Of a DNA stretch of 16,091 bases, positions 6,738 through 14,597 are shown piece after piece. Below the pieces are notes generated by a model, which had not been told where the DNA came from, ran no database searches, and worked only from the letters and a program-made list of their open reading frames with translations. This DNA comes from an uncultured Lentisphaeria bacterium (GTDB lineage: Bacteria; Verrucomicrobiota; Lentisphaeria; JABSQK01; CAJWLW01): NCBI GenBank assembly GCA_913042885.1, contig CAJWLW010000081.1, forward strand, positions 1 through 16,091, given 5' to 3'. How positions within the stretch are numbered: position 1 is the stretch's first letter; the number at the start of each line of letters is the position of its first letter. The translations under genes and the position numbers were made by a program.

Positions 6738-7083
6738 GCGGTATGCGCGACACCGACGACAGGAGCGCGAACGGCAGCTTCAGCACCGCACCGACGACCT
6801 GGAATGGAGCCTGGACACCACGGCCGATGTCATTCATGGCACTACCCGCAGTGATGCCGGGCAACGGAGACAATACCAGTTTGACGACGCCCAGCGGCAG
6901 GTAAAGCAGGTTCGAAGCCGCGCTCGGCACAGTCGCAACCGAAGCCGCCGCATCAATGGCGTGCGGCGTACTCTGCAGCGCCGCGTACGCAGCCTGCGGG
7001 CTGGCGGTGAAAGCTGCGCTTTCGGTCGCACCGAAGCACAGACAAAATCCCACGATCAAAACTGCAACAGATAGTTCACGCAT
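6718..7083 (-). CDS. Small secreted hydrophobic protein of unknown function
   Basis: I do not recognise this 121-residue protein. The chosen ATG at 7083 has a good Shine-Dalgarno (GGAGAT, about 6 bp before it) and opens a clear Sec signal peptide: MREL, a hydrophobic core to about residue 18, and a likely cut after ATESAA (about residue 23). The mature part starts with an Ala-rich stretch. It then carries two hydrophobic blocks with Pro and Gly (NLLYLPLGVVKLVLSPLPG, and APFQVVGAVLKLPFALL) joined by a GIT..GSAMNDIGRG linker. These could be membrane-associated helices or hairpins. A start further upstream would only add the leader region. It overlaps the thioesterase gene by 20 bp at the 3' ends. 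Outer-membrane or periplasmic location is inferred from the signal peptide. Confidence 0.75.
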   Translation of the reverse strand: MRELSVAVLIVGFCLCFGATESAAFTASPQAAYAALQSTPHAIDAAASVATVPSAASNLLYLPLGVVKLVLSPLPGITAGSAMNDIGRGVQAPFQVVGAVLKLPFALLSSVSRIPLSALPL

Positions 7084-7149
7084 CTTGGATCTCCGAATAA
7101 GTGGAAACAACAGCTGGAAGGATATTGAAGGCGATAATGTACTGCAACA

Positions 7150-7233
7150 AACACGAAACCCGAAATCCATAGATTCATTTTCCGTTTCCCTCTCCGTGCC
7201 CTTCGTGCCTTCGTGGTGATCTCTGTTTTCCCG
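7150..7233 (-). repeat. Dispersed CACGAAGG-type repeat
   Basis: On the minus strand the core (7192-7219) reads CACCACGAAGGCACGAAGGG then CACGGAG, with an imperfect 8-9-nt period. It is followed by GGAAACGGAAAATG and an AT-richer tail. From general knowledge, almost identical short repeats are scattered between genes in many unrelated environmental bacteria and are often mis-annotated as small ORFs. Here it lies in the divergent gap between the secreted protein and the uracil glycosylase gene. Function unknown. Confidence 0.6.
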
Positions 7234-7236
7234 CGC

Positions 7237-7265
7237 TTGACGCCACCGGCAGTACCGACAATAGT
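7237..7265 (+). promoter_or_regulatory. Candidate promoter of the udg-apbE-nif3 operon
   Basis: TTGACG (7237-7242, 5 of 6 to the -35 consensus), 17-bp spacer, AATAGT (7260-7265, 4 of 6 to the -10). The spacing and the distance to the start codon (39 bp) are good. It lies just outside the dispersed repeat. Confidence 0.45.
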
Positions 7266-7304
7266 TGAGGTGACAGCGGAAACTTCATAATTGGGTAAGG
7301 CCAT

Positions 7305-8150
7305 ATGTCATCAATCACAATGTTCGACGCACTGCTGGATGTTCTCGAACGCCGGCGCCGGGACGATCCGTACATCGAATTGTCGCCGGAGAACCAGACC
7401 TTCCTGGCCCAGGCAGCTTTGCACGCCAGTACCGCACCGACACCGGCCGCGCCCGCACCCGCCGCACCGACACCGACCGCTCCGGACAACTGCGAGCAAA
7501 TCCCAAAGTCCGTGCCGCAGTCACCCGGGCGCGAACCGTCGGCCGCCTGTGAGCCCAATGCAGCAGCGCTGACGACCGCCGACCCCATCGACCTGAGCAA
7601 TACCAGCCTGGTCGAACTGGAAACCATGGTCAGCGCCTGCACACGCTGTGGACTCTGCAAAGGGCGCAACCGCACCGCCTTTGCCGACGGCAACACCGGC
7701 GCCGACCTGATGTTCATCGGTGAAGGCCCGGGCGCCGACGAAGACCGCGAGGGCATCCCTTTCGTCGGTGCCGCCGGTCAACTGCTGACGAAAATCATCG
7801 GCGCCATGAAGATCAGGCGCGAGGATGTGTACATCGCCAATATCGTCAAATGCCGACCACCGCGCAACCGCAATCCCGAACCCGACGAAGCGGCCGCCTG
7901 CCTGCCCTACCTGGAGCGGCAGATCGAACTGGTCGCCCCGAAAGTCATCGTCACCCTCGGCGCCGTGCCGCTGCGCTTCCTGTTAGACCAAAAAGGCATC
8001 CGCCGGCTGCGTGGCAACTGGCTCGAGTACAAAGGCATTCCCGTCATGCCCACCTTCCACCCGTCTTACCTGCTGCGCGTGCCCGACGCCAAGCGCGACG
8101 TCTGGAACGACATGCAGCAGATCATGGCGCGACTCGGCATCCAAAAATGA
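7305..8150 (+). CDS. Family 4 uracil-DNA glycosylase (4Fe-4S)
   Basis: Removes uracil from DNA, starting base-excision repair. The catalytic domain covers residues ~100-281 and has motif A GEGPGADEDREGIPFVGAAG (139-158) and motif B HPSYLL (252-257). Cysteines at 112, 115, 183 and 199 match the C-x2-C-x67-C-x15-C spacing of the iron-sulfur cluster in family 4 enzymes. The first ~100 residues are an extra N-terminal region: a short charged helix, then a low-complexity Ala/Pro/Thr linker (about 42-60). Similar N-terminal extensions occur in some family 4 proteins. The ATG has AAGG 4 bp before it. The stop overlaps the apbE start (ATGA), so this is the first gene of a three-gene operon. Confidence 0.94.
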   Translation: MSSITMFDALLDVLERRRRDDPYIELSPENQTFLAQAALHASTAPTPAAPAPAAPTPTAPDNCEQIPKSVPQSPGREPSAACEPNAAALTTADPIDLSNTSLVELETMVSACTRCGLCKGRNRTAFADGNTGADLMFIGEGPGADEDREGIPFVGAAGQLLTKIIGAMKIRREDVYIANIVKCRPPRNRNPEPDEAAACLPYLERQIELVAPKVIVTLGAVPLRFLLDQKGIRRLRGNWLEYKGIPVMPTFHPSYLLRVPDAKRDVWNDMQQIMARLGIQK

Positions 8151-9235
8151 GTGAGGTCCCGAAAACCCGACCGCCTCTGGGCAAGGCGCTGTTCGTGCTG
8201 ACCGCTCTGGCGCTGGTCGCGGGCGGTCTGCTCTGGCACAACACCCGGCCGCATCGCGACGGCAAGCCGTACTCCGCCATAGAGCATGTGATGGGCACCC
8301 GCGCTACTGTCACCTTCTGGACCGATTCCGATTCCGGCGCCCACGCCGCCAACATGGTGTTTGCCATCTTCAGGGAGATCGACGAGCAGTTCAGCAACTA
8401 CAAGCCCGACTCTGAACTGTCGAAACTCAACGCCACAGCCCACGAACAGCCTTTCCAATGCACCGGGCGCATGTGGGAGCTGCTCAACACCGCACGAGCC
8501 GTGTGGCACACCAGTGACGGCGGGTTCGATATCTCTGCAGGCCCGCTCATGCATCTCTGGGGGTTTTACACGAAACGCCAGGAACTTCCGTCCGACGAAG
8601 AGATCGCAACTGTCACGGCGTTGGTCGGTCTCGACAAGATCGCCTTCGACGACGACGCCCGCACGGTCTTCTTTCCTCAGCAAGGGATGATGCTGGATCC
8701 CGGCGGTATCGCCAAAGGCTACGCCATCGATCTGGCCGTCGCCGCAGTACGTGAACTGGGGATCGACCGCGGTGTCATCGACCTGGGCGGCAATATGTTC
8801 TGCATGGCCGAGCCGCCGCCGGGCCGGGAGTCATACAGCATCGGCATCCGCAACCCACGCGCCAAGGAATACCAGACTATTCTGGGGTCCGTTGCCATTC
8901 TCAATCAGTCGGTCGCTGGCAGCGGTGACTACGAGCGCTTCGCCGAGATCGGCCGCCGCCGCATCTGTCACATCATGGACCCGCGCACCGGCCATCCGGT
9001 CGAGGGTGTGGCGCATGTCAGTGTCGTTGCGAAAACAGCGATGGCCGCCGACATCCTCTCGACTGCCGCCTTTGTCAGTCAAGGCAGCAATCTGGATGCC
9101 CTGTCCGAGATCGACCCGACCGCCCAGTTTTTCGTCGTACATATCAATCCCGATGACAGCCTGTCAACAATGACGCGTGGCGATCTGTGGCAAGCATTGA
9201 CTATCGAAGGAGTCACCGATGGCACACTTGAATGA
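8147..9235 (+). CDS. apbE: FAD:protein FMN transferase, membrane-anchored
   Basis: Transfers FMN from FAD to a threonine of target proteins such as NqrB/NqrC and RnfD/RnfG, on the outer side of the inner membrane. The 362-residue protein has an N-terminal membrane anchor (about 11-30) without a lipobox. It carries the ApbE motifs NYKPDSELSKLN (84-95), LDPGGIAKGYA (183-193), SVAGSGDYER (255-264), HIMDPRTG (275-282) and AMAADILSTA (298-307); the last holds the metal-binding Asp/Thr-type residues. The ATG at 8147 overlaps the glycosylase stop by 4 bp; an upstream extension in this frame would lie wholly inside that gene. The 3' end overlaps the NIF3-like gene by 17 bp. No target flavoprotein is encoded here. 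Confidence 0.93.
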   Translation: MSEVPKTRPPLGKALFVLTALALVAGGLLWHNTRPHRDGKPYSAIEHVMGTRATVTFWTDSDSGAHAANMVFAIFREIDEQFSNYKPDSELSKLNATAHEQPFQCTGRMWELLNTARAVWHTSDGGFDISAGPLMHLWGFYTKRQELPSDEEIATVTALVGLDKIAFDDDARTVFFPQQGMMLDPGGIAKGYAIDLAVAAVRELGIDRGVIDLGGNMFCMAEPPPGRESYSIGIRNPRAKEYQTILGSVAILNQSVAGSGDYERFAEIGRRRICHIMDPRTGHPVEGVAHVSVVAKTAMAADILSTAAFVSQGSNLDALSEIDPTAQFFVVHINPDDSLSTMTRGDLWQALTIEGVTDGTLE

Positions 9236-9980
9236 GATCGTGGAATTTCTGGACGATACGTTGGCGATCAGCAGTATCCCGGCCGATAAATCGAACAACG
9301 GCCTGCAGATCCAGGGTGGTGATAGCGTGACGACGGTCATCGGTGCTGTCGACGGCTGCCTGCAGACGTACGAGGCCGCTGCCGAACGCGATGCCGACCT
9401 GATTTTTGTCCATCACGGCGAAAGCTGGGGGGACTCCCTCAAGCGCCTCACCGGGCACACCGCCGAGCGCCTCCGCGTTCTGTTCAGGCGAGACATTTCC
9501 CTGTACGCCGCACACCTGCCGCTCGACGCCCACCGCGAGCTCGGCCACAACGCCCGCATCGCCAACACCCTCGGCCTGCGCAAGCAGTCGACCTTCGCGG
9601 AATACGCCGGCACAGAGATCGGGATTCGCGGTGAAGTCGATGCGATCTCGGTCACTGATCTGGCGGCGCTGGTCGATGAGCAGTTGTCAACGCAATCGGT
9701 CGTTTACAACTTCGGCAGCAGGGAAATTCACAGTGTCGGTGTGATTTCAGGCGCCGGCGCCGGCGCCATTCCGGAATGTCACCGTCTCGGCATCGACTGC
9801 CTGATCACCGGCGAATTCGGCCACACCGATTACCACGTGATCCGCGAGCTGGGCGATGTTGCCGTCATCGCCGCCGGTCATTACAAGACCGAGGTGCCAG
9901 GTGTCATCGCCGTGCTCGACCTCCTGAAAAAACAGTTCGACGTCACCTGCGAGTTCGTCGATTTCCCCACCGGGCTGTAG
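9219..9980 (+). CDS. NIF3/YbgI-like dinuclear metal protein
   Basis: A 253-residue member of the NIF3 family, the short bacterial form like E. coli YbgI, a toroidal hexamer with a two-metal site. Likely metal ligands are H65 and H66 (VHHG), D103 (HLPLDAH), and H221 with E225 (GHYKTE); the H-x3-E spacing is that of YbgI. TGEFGHTDYHVIRE is the conserved C-terminal half signature. Members are variously annotated as GTP cyclohydrolase I type 2 or as metal-handling or repair-related proteins; the cellular role is unsettled. The ATG is preceded by GAAGGAG and lies 17 bp inside the end of apbE. Residues encoded at 9750-9767 (GAGAGA) come from three tandem GGCGCC hexamers. Confidence 0.9.
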   Translation: MAHLNEIVEFLDDTLAISSIPADKSNNGLQIQGGDSVTTVIGAVDGCLQTYEAAAERDADLIFVHHGESWGDSLKRLTGHTAERLRVLFRRDISLYAAHLPLDAHRELGHNARIANTLGLRKQSTFAEYAGTEIGIRGEVDAISVTDLAALVDEQLSTQSVVYNFGSREIHSVGVISGAGAGAIPECHRLGIDCLITGEFGHTDYHVIRELGDVAVIAAGHYKTEVPGVIAVLDLLKKQFDVTCEFVDFPTGL

Positions 9981-10001
9981 GCGGCGGCGTTTCCCTTTGA
10001 C

Positions 10002-10047
10002 GCTCTTCTGGAGGTGAGGTCATCCTTGACCGCGCCTCCAGAAGAGC
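10002..10047. terminator. Strong hairpin between convergent genes, probable bidirectional terminator
   Basis: GCTCTTCTGGAGG (10002-10014) pairs perfectly with CCTCCAGAAGAGC (10035-10047). The stem continues with one G-T pair and one mismatch to 10022/10027, giving about 21 bp with a 4-nt TCCT loop. It lies 22 bp after the NIF3-like stop and touches the glycosyltransferase stop codon at 10047-10049. Neither side has a good T-run (TATTT on plus), so it may act as a weak terminator or as an mRNA end-protecting structure. Confidence 0.65.
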
Positions 10048-11189
10048 TATTTCGCCAGCCACGCCTCGTACGACTGCTCGAGGCTCTCCGCTATCTTGGC
10101 GAAGTCAAATCGTTCGACGGCATCCGCCCGTGCCGCCGCACCCATTTCCCGCCGGCGCTCCGGGTTGCGGATAAGCTCGAGCCAGGCGGCAGCCAACGGT
10201 TCGGCTTCGAGCGGCGTGACCCGACCGGTCTCGCCGTCACGGATGATCTCCGGCAGCATGCCGTAGTTCGAGACGACGCAGGGGATGCCCATGGCCATCG
10301 CCTCGCGCACCGCCCGCGCCGTGCCGTCGAAGCCGGGCATCAGCAGCGTGAAGATGTCGAACGCCGCCAGCGTGTCGACATAGTCGTCCATCCGGTAGCC
10401 GCCGAAAATCACCTGTGTTTCGAGGCCACGCGCCTTGATCGGTTCCCACACCGTCGACTGCATCTGGCTGGAGGCCCCGAGCAACACGAAGCGGGCTTCC
10501 GGCACCTCGGCGATCACCGCAGCGGCGGCGTCGAGAAACACCTCCATGCGCCGATACTTCTGGAATCGCGTCACCAGACCAATCACCGGACTGCCCGCCG
10601 GCAGGCCAAGCTCCGGTCGCAGATTGCGCCCTTCGCAATCCGGGCGGAAGCGCTGCAAATCAATGCCCATCGGCAGCACGCGGATTTTCTCCGACGGGAT
10701 CGCGAGGCGGTCGATGTACGCCTGCCGGAACTCGTCGGTATACACCAGCATGCCGTCGGTCAGCCGGTTCAGCAGCACCTTGTTGATCAGCGACCCCTTG
10801 AGGACCGAACGCTTGTGCAAAGTCCGCACCAGCAGCGGCCGACCAGCGCCGAGTTTGCGGGTGCAGACCGTCCCGATCCCGTGGTCATGACTCAGGTGCG
10901 TGTGAACGATGTCGAACTCCCGGGTGCGGATGAAGCCGGGCAATGCACGCCAGTCGTGCCAGGTGTCCGCCAGACCGAGGTAGCGGCTAAGTCGGAATTG
11001 CGTCGTGCACGGCAGGCCGTACTCCGCGATCTTTCCTTCGACCGTCTCGTCCGAGATCTTGTCGTCCGGGTCGCGTGGACAGGCGATCAGTACCTCATGA
11101 CCACGCTGCTGCAGGCCGAGGCAGGTCTGCAGCACCGGCTCGGCAGGGCCGGTCCAGCGCCAGTCGCTATAGAGATGGAGAATCTTCAC
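10047..11189 (-). CDS. GT4-family glycosyltransferase
   Basis: A 380-residue GT-B-fold glycosyltransferase that would transfer a sugar from a nucleotide-sugar donor to an unidentified acceptor, probably in envelope polysaccharide or lipid glycan synthesis. The N-terminal acceptor domain starts MKILHLYSDWRWTGPAEP, with a Gly/Ala loop. The C-terminal donor domain (about 190-345) includes VIGLVTRFQKYRR and the family motif FDGTARAVREAMAMGIP. The EX7E pair is D288-x7-E296, so the first acid is Asp. I chose GTG at 11189, which gives the usual M-K-I-L opening; a TTG at 11195 would add two residues. No Shine-Dalgarno is evident. It is a lone gene here, divergent from the dehydrogenase (about 47 bp apart). 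Confidence 0.9.
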   Translation of the reverse strand: MKILHLYSDWRWTGPAEPVLQTCLGLQQRGHEVLIACPRDPDDKISDETVEGKIAEYGLPCTTQFRLSRYLGLADTWHDWRALPGFIRTREFDIVHTHLSHDHGIGTVCTRKLGAGRPLLVRTLHKRSVLKGSLINKVLLNRLTDGMLVYTDEFRQAYIDRLAIPSEKIRVLPMGIDLQRFRPDCEGRNLRPELGLPAGSPVIGLVTRFQKYRRMEVFLDAAAAVIAEVPEARFVLLGASSQMQSTVWEPIKARGLETQVIFGGYRMDDYVDTLAAFDIFTLLMPGFDGTARAVREAMAMGIPCVVSNYGMLPEIIRDGETGRVTPLEAEPLAAAWLELIRNPERRREMGAAARADAVERFDFAKIAESLEQSYEAWLAK

Positions 11190-11236
11190 GGGCAAGGGTT
11201 GTTGGATTGTCCATGTGGTTCGGGATAAGATACTCC

Positions 11237-14098
11237 ATGGAAAACCTGCTCAAAGACCTCCAGGCCGAAATTGCCGGCGATATTCGATTCGACACCTTCT
11301 CCCGCCGGGCCTACAGCATCGACGCATCGATCTACCAGATCGACCCGATCGGGGTCGTGTTGCCGAAGACTACCGAAGATCTGCTCACAGCCATGGCGAT
11401 TGCCGGGCGTCACAACGTCTCCGTCGTCCCGCGCGGCGCGGCGACCGGTATTGCCGGCGGCTGTATCGGGCCGGGCCTGGTCATCGATACCTCGAAGTAT
11501 CTCAATCATATCATCGACGTCGACTACGACGCCGAGACCGCACTCTGCGAGCCCGGCGTCGTGCAGGACCAGTTGAACAGCGTCCTGGCACCACGCGGCT
11601 ACCGGCTCGGCGCCGATACTTCGACCGGCAACCGGGCAACACTCGGCGGTATGCTGGGCAACAACTCTTCAGGCGCACATTCGATGCGTTACGGAAAAAT
11701 GGTCGACAATGTCAAGGCGGTCAGCGTGGCGCTGGCCCGCGGCGAGCTGCTCAAATTCAGCGAGATTGAATGGGACCAGTGGCAGCCGGAAACCAACACG
11801 GCCAGGCGCATCCGCGACACGATAGATGGCATCCGGTCAAATCTTACGGACGAAATCCACCGGCGCTTCCCGAAAATCCAGCGGCGTGTGTCCGGCTACA
11901 ATCTCGATGAACTCGTCGGCAACGACCGGGTCAACCTGGCAAAACTGATCGCCGGTTCGGAGGGGACCCTCGGCCTGGCTACGGACATCACCGTGAAGAT
12001 CAGTAAGAGCCCGAAAGTTACGGGCCTCTGCGTACTGCACCTGAATGACCTCATCGACGGACTGAAGGCGGTGGATTTTCTGCTGCAGTACGAGCCGTAT
12101 GCCCTCGAGTTGATCGATCACTTCATCATCGAGATGGGGCAGCAGAACCCGGTGATGCGTAATCGTCTGGACTGGCTCGACGGCCAGCCAAAGGGTCTGC
12201 TCGTGGCAGAGTTTGACGGTGACAACGTCGCCGAGGTCGCGGCCAAGCTCGAACGCTTCGACAGCGAGGTCGGCCGCGAATCGATCGCTTACAGCCAGGT
12301 CACGCTGACCGAACCGGCGGCGATCGCCAACGTCTGGCACCTGCGCAAGGCTGGCCTTGGTCTGGTTATGGCGCGGCGCACCAACCAACGCGCCATCGCG
12401 TTTCTCGAAGACATCGCCGTGCCGCCGGCCCGGGTCGGAGAGTTCATGAGCGCCTTCCGCGACTACATCGGCGACGCCGGCAAGGAAGCCGGCTTCTATG
12501 GCCACGCCGGCGTCGGCTGCATACATGTGCGGCCGATGCTCGACCTTAAGAGCGAGGCGGATGCGGACCTGATGGTACGCATGATGCACGACATCTCCGA
12601 CATGGTTCTGGAGTATGGCGGGGCCATCAGCGGCGAGCACGGCGACGGCCTGGCGCGGTCCTGGCTCAACGAAAAAATGTTCGGCCCGGAAATCTACCAG
12701 GCCTTCATCGCCGTCAAGCGCGCCTTCGACCCGGACAACCTGCTTAATCCAGGTAAGATCGTCGAGGCCCAGCCGCCGGATCAGAATCTAAAAATCAACC
12801 CCAACACCCGTGCCATCGAAGTCCAGACCTTCCTCGATTTCGAGCCGGAAGGCGGTTTGACGTTTGCCGCCGGAATGTGCAACGGCAATGCGGAGTGCCG
12901 CAAGACGACGTCCGGCACGATGTGCCCGTCATTCGAAGCCAGCCGCGACGAGTTTCTCTCGACCCGGGCCCGGGCCTGGAGCCTGGCGTCGATCCTGCAA
13001 GGCGACCTGCCCCTGGACGAGCTCACCGGTAAGGGGTTGTATGACGTGCTCGATCTCTGTCTCGAGTGCAAGGGCTGCAAGCACGAGTGCCCGTCGCAGG
13101 TGGACATGGCCAAGATGAAGGCAGAGTTCTTATACCAATACCAACAGAAGCATGGCGTTCCGCTGCGCTCCCGGATCTTCGGCGCTGTCGACCGGCTCAG
13201 CCGGATCGGTACGGCAACCTCGACACTATCGAACCTGGTGCTCAACGCCCGCTGGAACCGCGCCCTGCTCGGGATGCTCGGGATCGCGCCGGAACGGCAT
13301 TTGCCGGAGTTCGCACGGCAGCGTTTTTCGAAATGGTTTCATCGGCGCAAGCGTCCGCAACCCGCCGAGGACGCTTGCAAAATCGTCCTGTTCGCGGACA
13401 CCTGGACCGAGTACAACTACCCCGAGATCGGTCGCGCCGCGGTCCGCGTTCTCGAAGCACTCGGGTACGAGATCGAACTGTGCGCCGGACTCTGCTGCGG
13501 CCGGCCCCAGTATTCGAAAGGGCTGCTCGACGGCGTACGCAGCAAGGCCGGACGCCTGATCAATGCGCTCTACCCGAAGGTTGAAGCCGGATATCGTATT
13601 GTCGGTTTGGAACCAAGCTGCATTTTAACGATCAAAGATGAGTACGGCAGCATCCTGCACAGCACGCGAGTCGCGGATGTTGCCGCGGCATGCGTCACAA
13701 TCGACGAACTGCTGGCCGAATCGATCACGGCCGGGCGCCTGCCATTGCAACTGCGTAACGAGGCGGCCGTCGTTCGGGTCCACGGACATTGCCACCAGAA
13801 AGCCGTTGTCGGGATCCAGTCCACGATGGACGTCCTGCACGCTGTTCCGGGATTCGAAGTGGCAGCGATCAACAGCGGTTGCTGCGGCATGGCAGGCTCG
13901 TTCGGATACGAGCGTGAACACTTCGAGTTTTCCATGCAGGTCGGGGAGAGCCGCTTGTTCCCCGCCGTGCGTGCGGCGCCGCAGGACGCGATCATCGTGG
14001 CCGACGGCGTTTCATGCCGCGCACAGATTCAGCAAGGCACCAGCCGAAACGCGCAGCACCTCGTAGAGGTTGTTGCGGAACGAATGACAGAAGAATAA
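11237..14098 (+). CDS. Fused FAD-linked oxidase / Fe-S dehydrogenase (GlcD-GlcF type, YdiJ-like)
   Basis: A 953-residue fusion of a flavin 2-hydroxyacid dehydrogenase and its iron-sulfur electron-transfer subunit. Residues ~35-250 are the PCMH-type FAD-binding domain (PRGAATGIAGG at 65-75, GSEGTLG at 240-246). Residues ~265-510 are the FAD-oxidase C-terminal domain (GHAGVGCIHVRP at 422-433, SGEHGDG at 465-471). Cysteines 548, 554 and 563 and the cluster CLECKGCKHECP (608-619) are ferredoxin-type sites. Two CCG domains follow (LCCGRP at 752-757; HGHCHQ at 849-854 with SGCCGMAGSFG at 880-890). Relatives include D-lactate, glycolate and D-2-hydroxyglutarate dehydrogenases (YdiJ); the substrate cannot be decided here. 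The ATG at 11237 gives the natural N-terminus; no clear Shine-Dalgarno precedes it. The stop shares one base with the next start. Confidence 0.93.
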   Translation: MENLLKDLQAEIAGDIRFDTFSRRAYSIDASIYQIDPIGVVLPKTTEDLLTAMAIAGRHNVSVVPRGAATGIAGGCIGPGLVIDTSKYLNHIIDVDYDAETALCEPGVVQDQLNSVLAPRGYRLGADTSTGNRATLGGMLGNNSSGAHSMRYGKMVDNVKAVSVALARGELLKFSEIEWDQWQPETNTARRIRDTIDGIRSNLTDEIHRRFPKIQRRVSGYNLDELVGNDRVNLAKLIAGSEGTLGLATDITVKISKSPKVTGLCVLHLNDLIDGLKAVDFLLQYEPYALELIDHFIIEMGQQNPVMRNRLDWLDGQPKGLLVAEFDGDNVAEVAAKLERFDSEVGRESIAYSQVTLTEPAAIANVWHLRKAGLGLVMARRTNQRAIAFLEDIAVPPARVGEFMSAFRDYIGDAGKEAGFYGHAGVGCIHVRPMLDLKSEADADLMVRMMHDISDMVLEYGGAISGEHGDGLARSWLNEKMFGPEIYQAFIAVKRAFDPDNLLNPGKIVEAQPPDQNLKINPNTRAIEVQTFLDFEPEGGLTFAAGMCNGNAECRKTTSGTMCPSFEASRDEFLSTRARAWSLASILQGDLPLDELTGKGLYDVLDLCLECKGCKHECPSQVDMAKMKAEFLYQYQQKHGVPLRSRIFGAVDRLSRIGTATSTLSNLVLNARWNRALLGMLGIAPERHLPEFARQRFSKWFHRRKRPQPAEDACKIVLFADTWTEYNYPEIGRAAVRVLEALGYEIELCAGLCCGRPQYSKGLLDGVRSKAGRLINALYPKVEAGYRIVGLEPSCILTIKDEYGSILHSTRVADVAAACVTIDELLAESITAGRLPLQLRNEAAVVRVHGHCHQKAVVGIQSTMDVLHAVPGFEVAAINSGCCGMAGSFGYEREHFEFSMQVGESRLFPAVRAAPQDAIIVADGVSCRAQIQQGTSRNAQHLVEVVAERMTEE

Positions 14099-14472
14099 TG
14101 CATAAACAACATCCCCTCATGGAATCCAGGTTCTTGGTCTGCCTGACCGTAGTCATCGTTTTCCACATCGTCGGAGCGTTTGTCTACTTCCAAATATACC
14201 GGGCACAACGTACGACGGAGATCGCACCGGTCAATCCGGCGCTGCCCAAGAGTGCACCGGCACAGACTGCTGAATTCGTGCTGGAACCAGCCGGAAACAG
14301 TGACAGCCCCGAAACGTCGGCGGCACGTACGCACGTCGTCAAGAGCGGCGAGAACTTCACCGTCATCGCCCGCAAATACGGTCTCACCCCAAGCCGGCTG
14401 ATGTCAGCCAACGGCTATAGGTCCGGGCAGGTGTTGCCCGCCGGCGCCAGCCTGAAAATCCCGGATGGCTGA
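14098..14472 (+). CDS. Single-pass membrane LysM-domain protein
   Basis: A 124-residue protein with a transmembrane segment near residues 12-32, a Pro/Ala-rich linker (about 40-76) and one C-terminal LysM domain (about 78-122: THVVKSGENFTVIARKYG through the LPAGASLKIP end). LysM domains bind N-acetylglucosamine-containing glycans such as peptidoglycan. The topology suggests an inner-membrane anchor with LysM in the periplasm. There is no catalytic domain. The ATG shares its A with the stop of the dehydrogenase (TAATG), so translation is probably coupled, although no functional link is evident. The specific role is unknown. Confidence 0.88.
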   Translation: MHKQHPLMESRFLVCLTVVIVFHIVGAFVYFQIYRAQRTTEIAPVNPALPKSAPAQTAEFVLEPAGNSDSPETSAARTHVVKSGENFTVIARKYGLTPSRLMSANGYRSGQVLPAGASLKIPDG

Positions 14473-14508
14473 CCGCTCCGTATGAATTCCATTTTTTGAA
14501 ATTTTAGC

Positions 14509-14537
14509 TTGAGTAATCCGATCAAACTATCTATAAC
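14509..14537 (+). promoter_or_regulatory. Candidate promoter of the secreted repeat protein
   Basis: TTGAGT (14509-14514, 4 of 6 to -35), 17-bp spacer, TATAAC (14532-14537, 5 of 6 to -10), in a locally AT-rich gap. Transcription would start near 14544, leaving a leader of about 54 nt. The leader contains a small hairpin, AGCGG (14552-14556) with CCGCT (14562-14566). Confidence 0.5.
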
Positions 14538-14597
14538 CTATTGAAGTTGAGAGCGGAATTGCCGCTAAACCAACCACGCACAATAGGATTCTGATTC

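Noticed and set aside
7056..7304. Small minus-strand ORF across the dispersed repeat
   Set aside because: The Thr/Lys/Arg-rich product is the usual spurious translation of CACGAAGG repeats.
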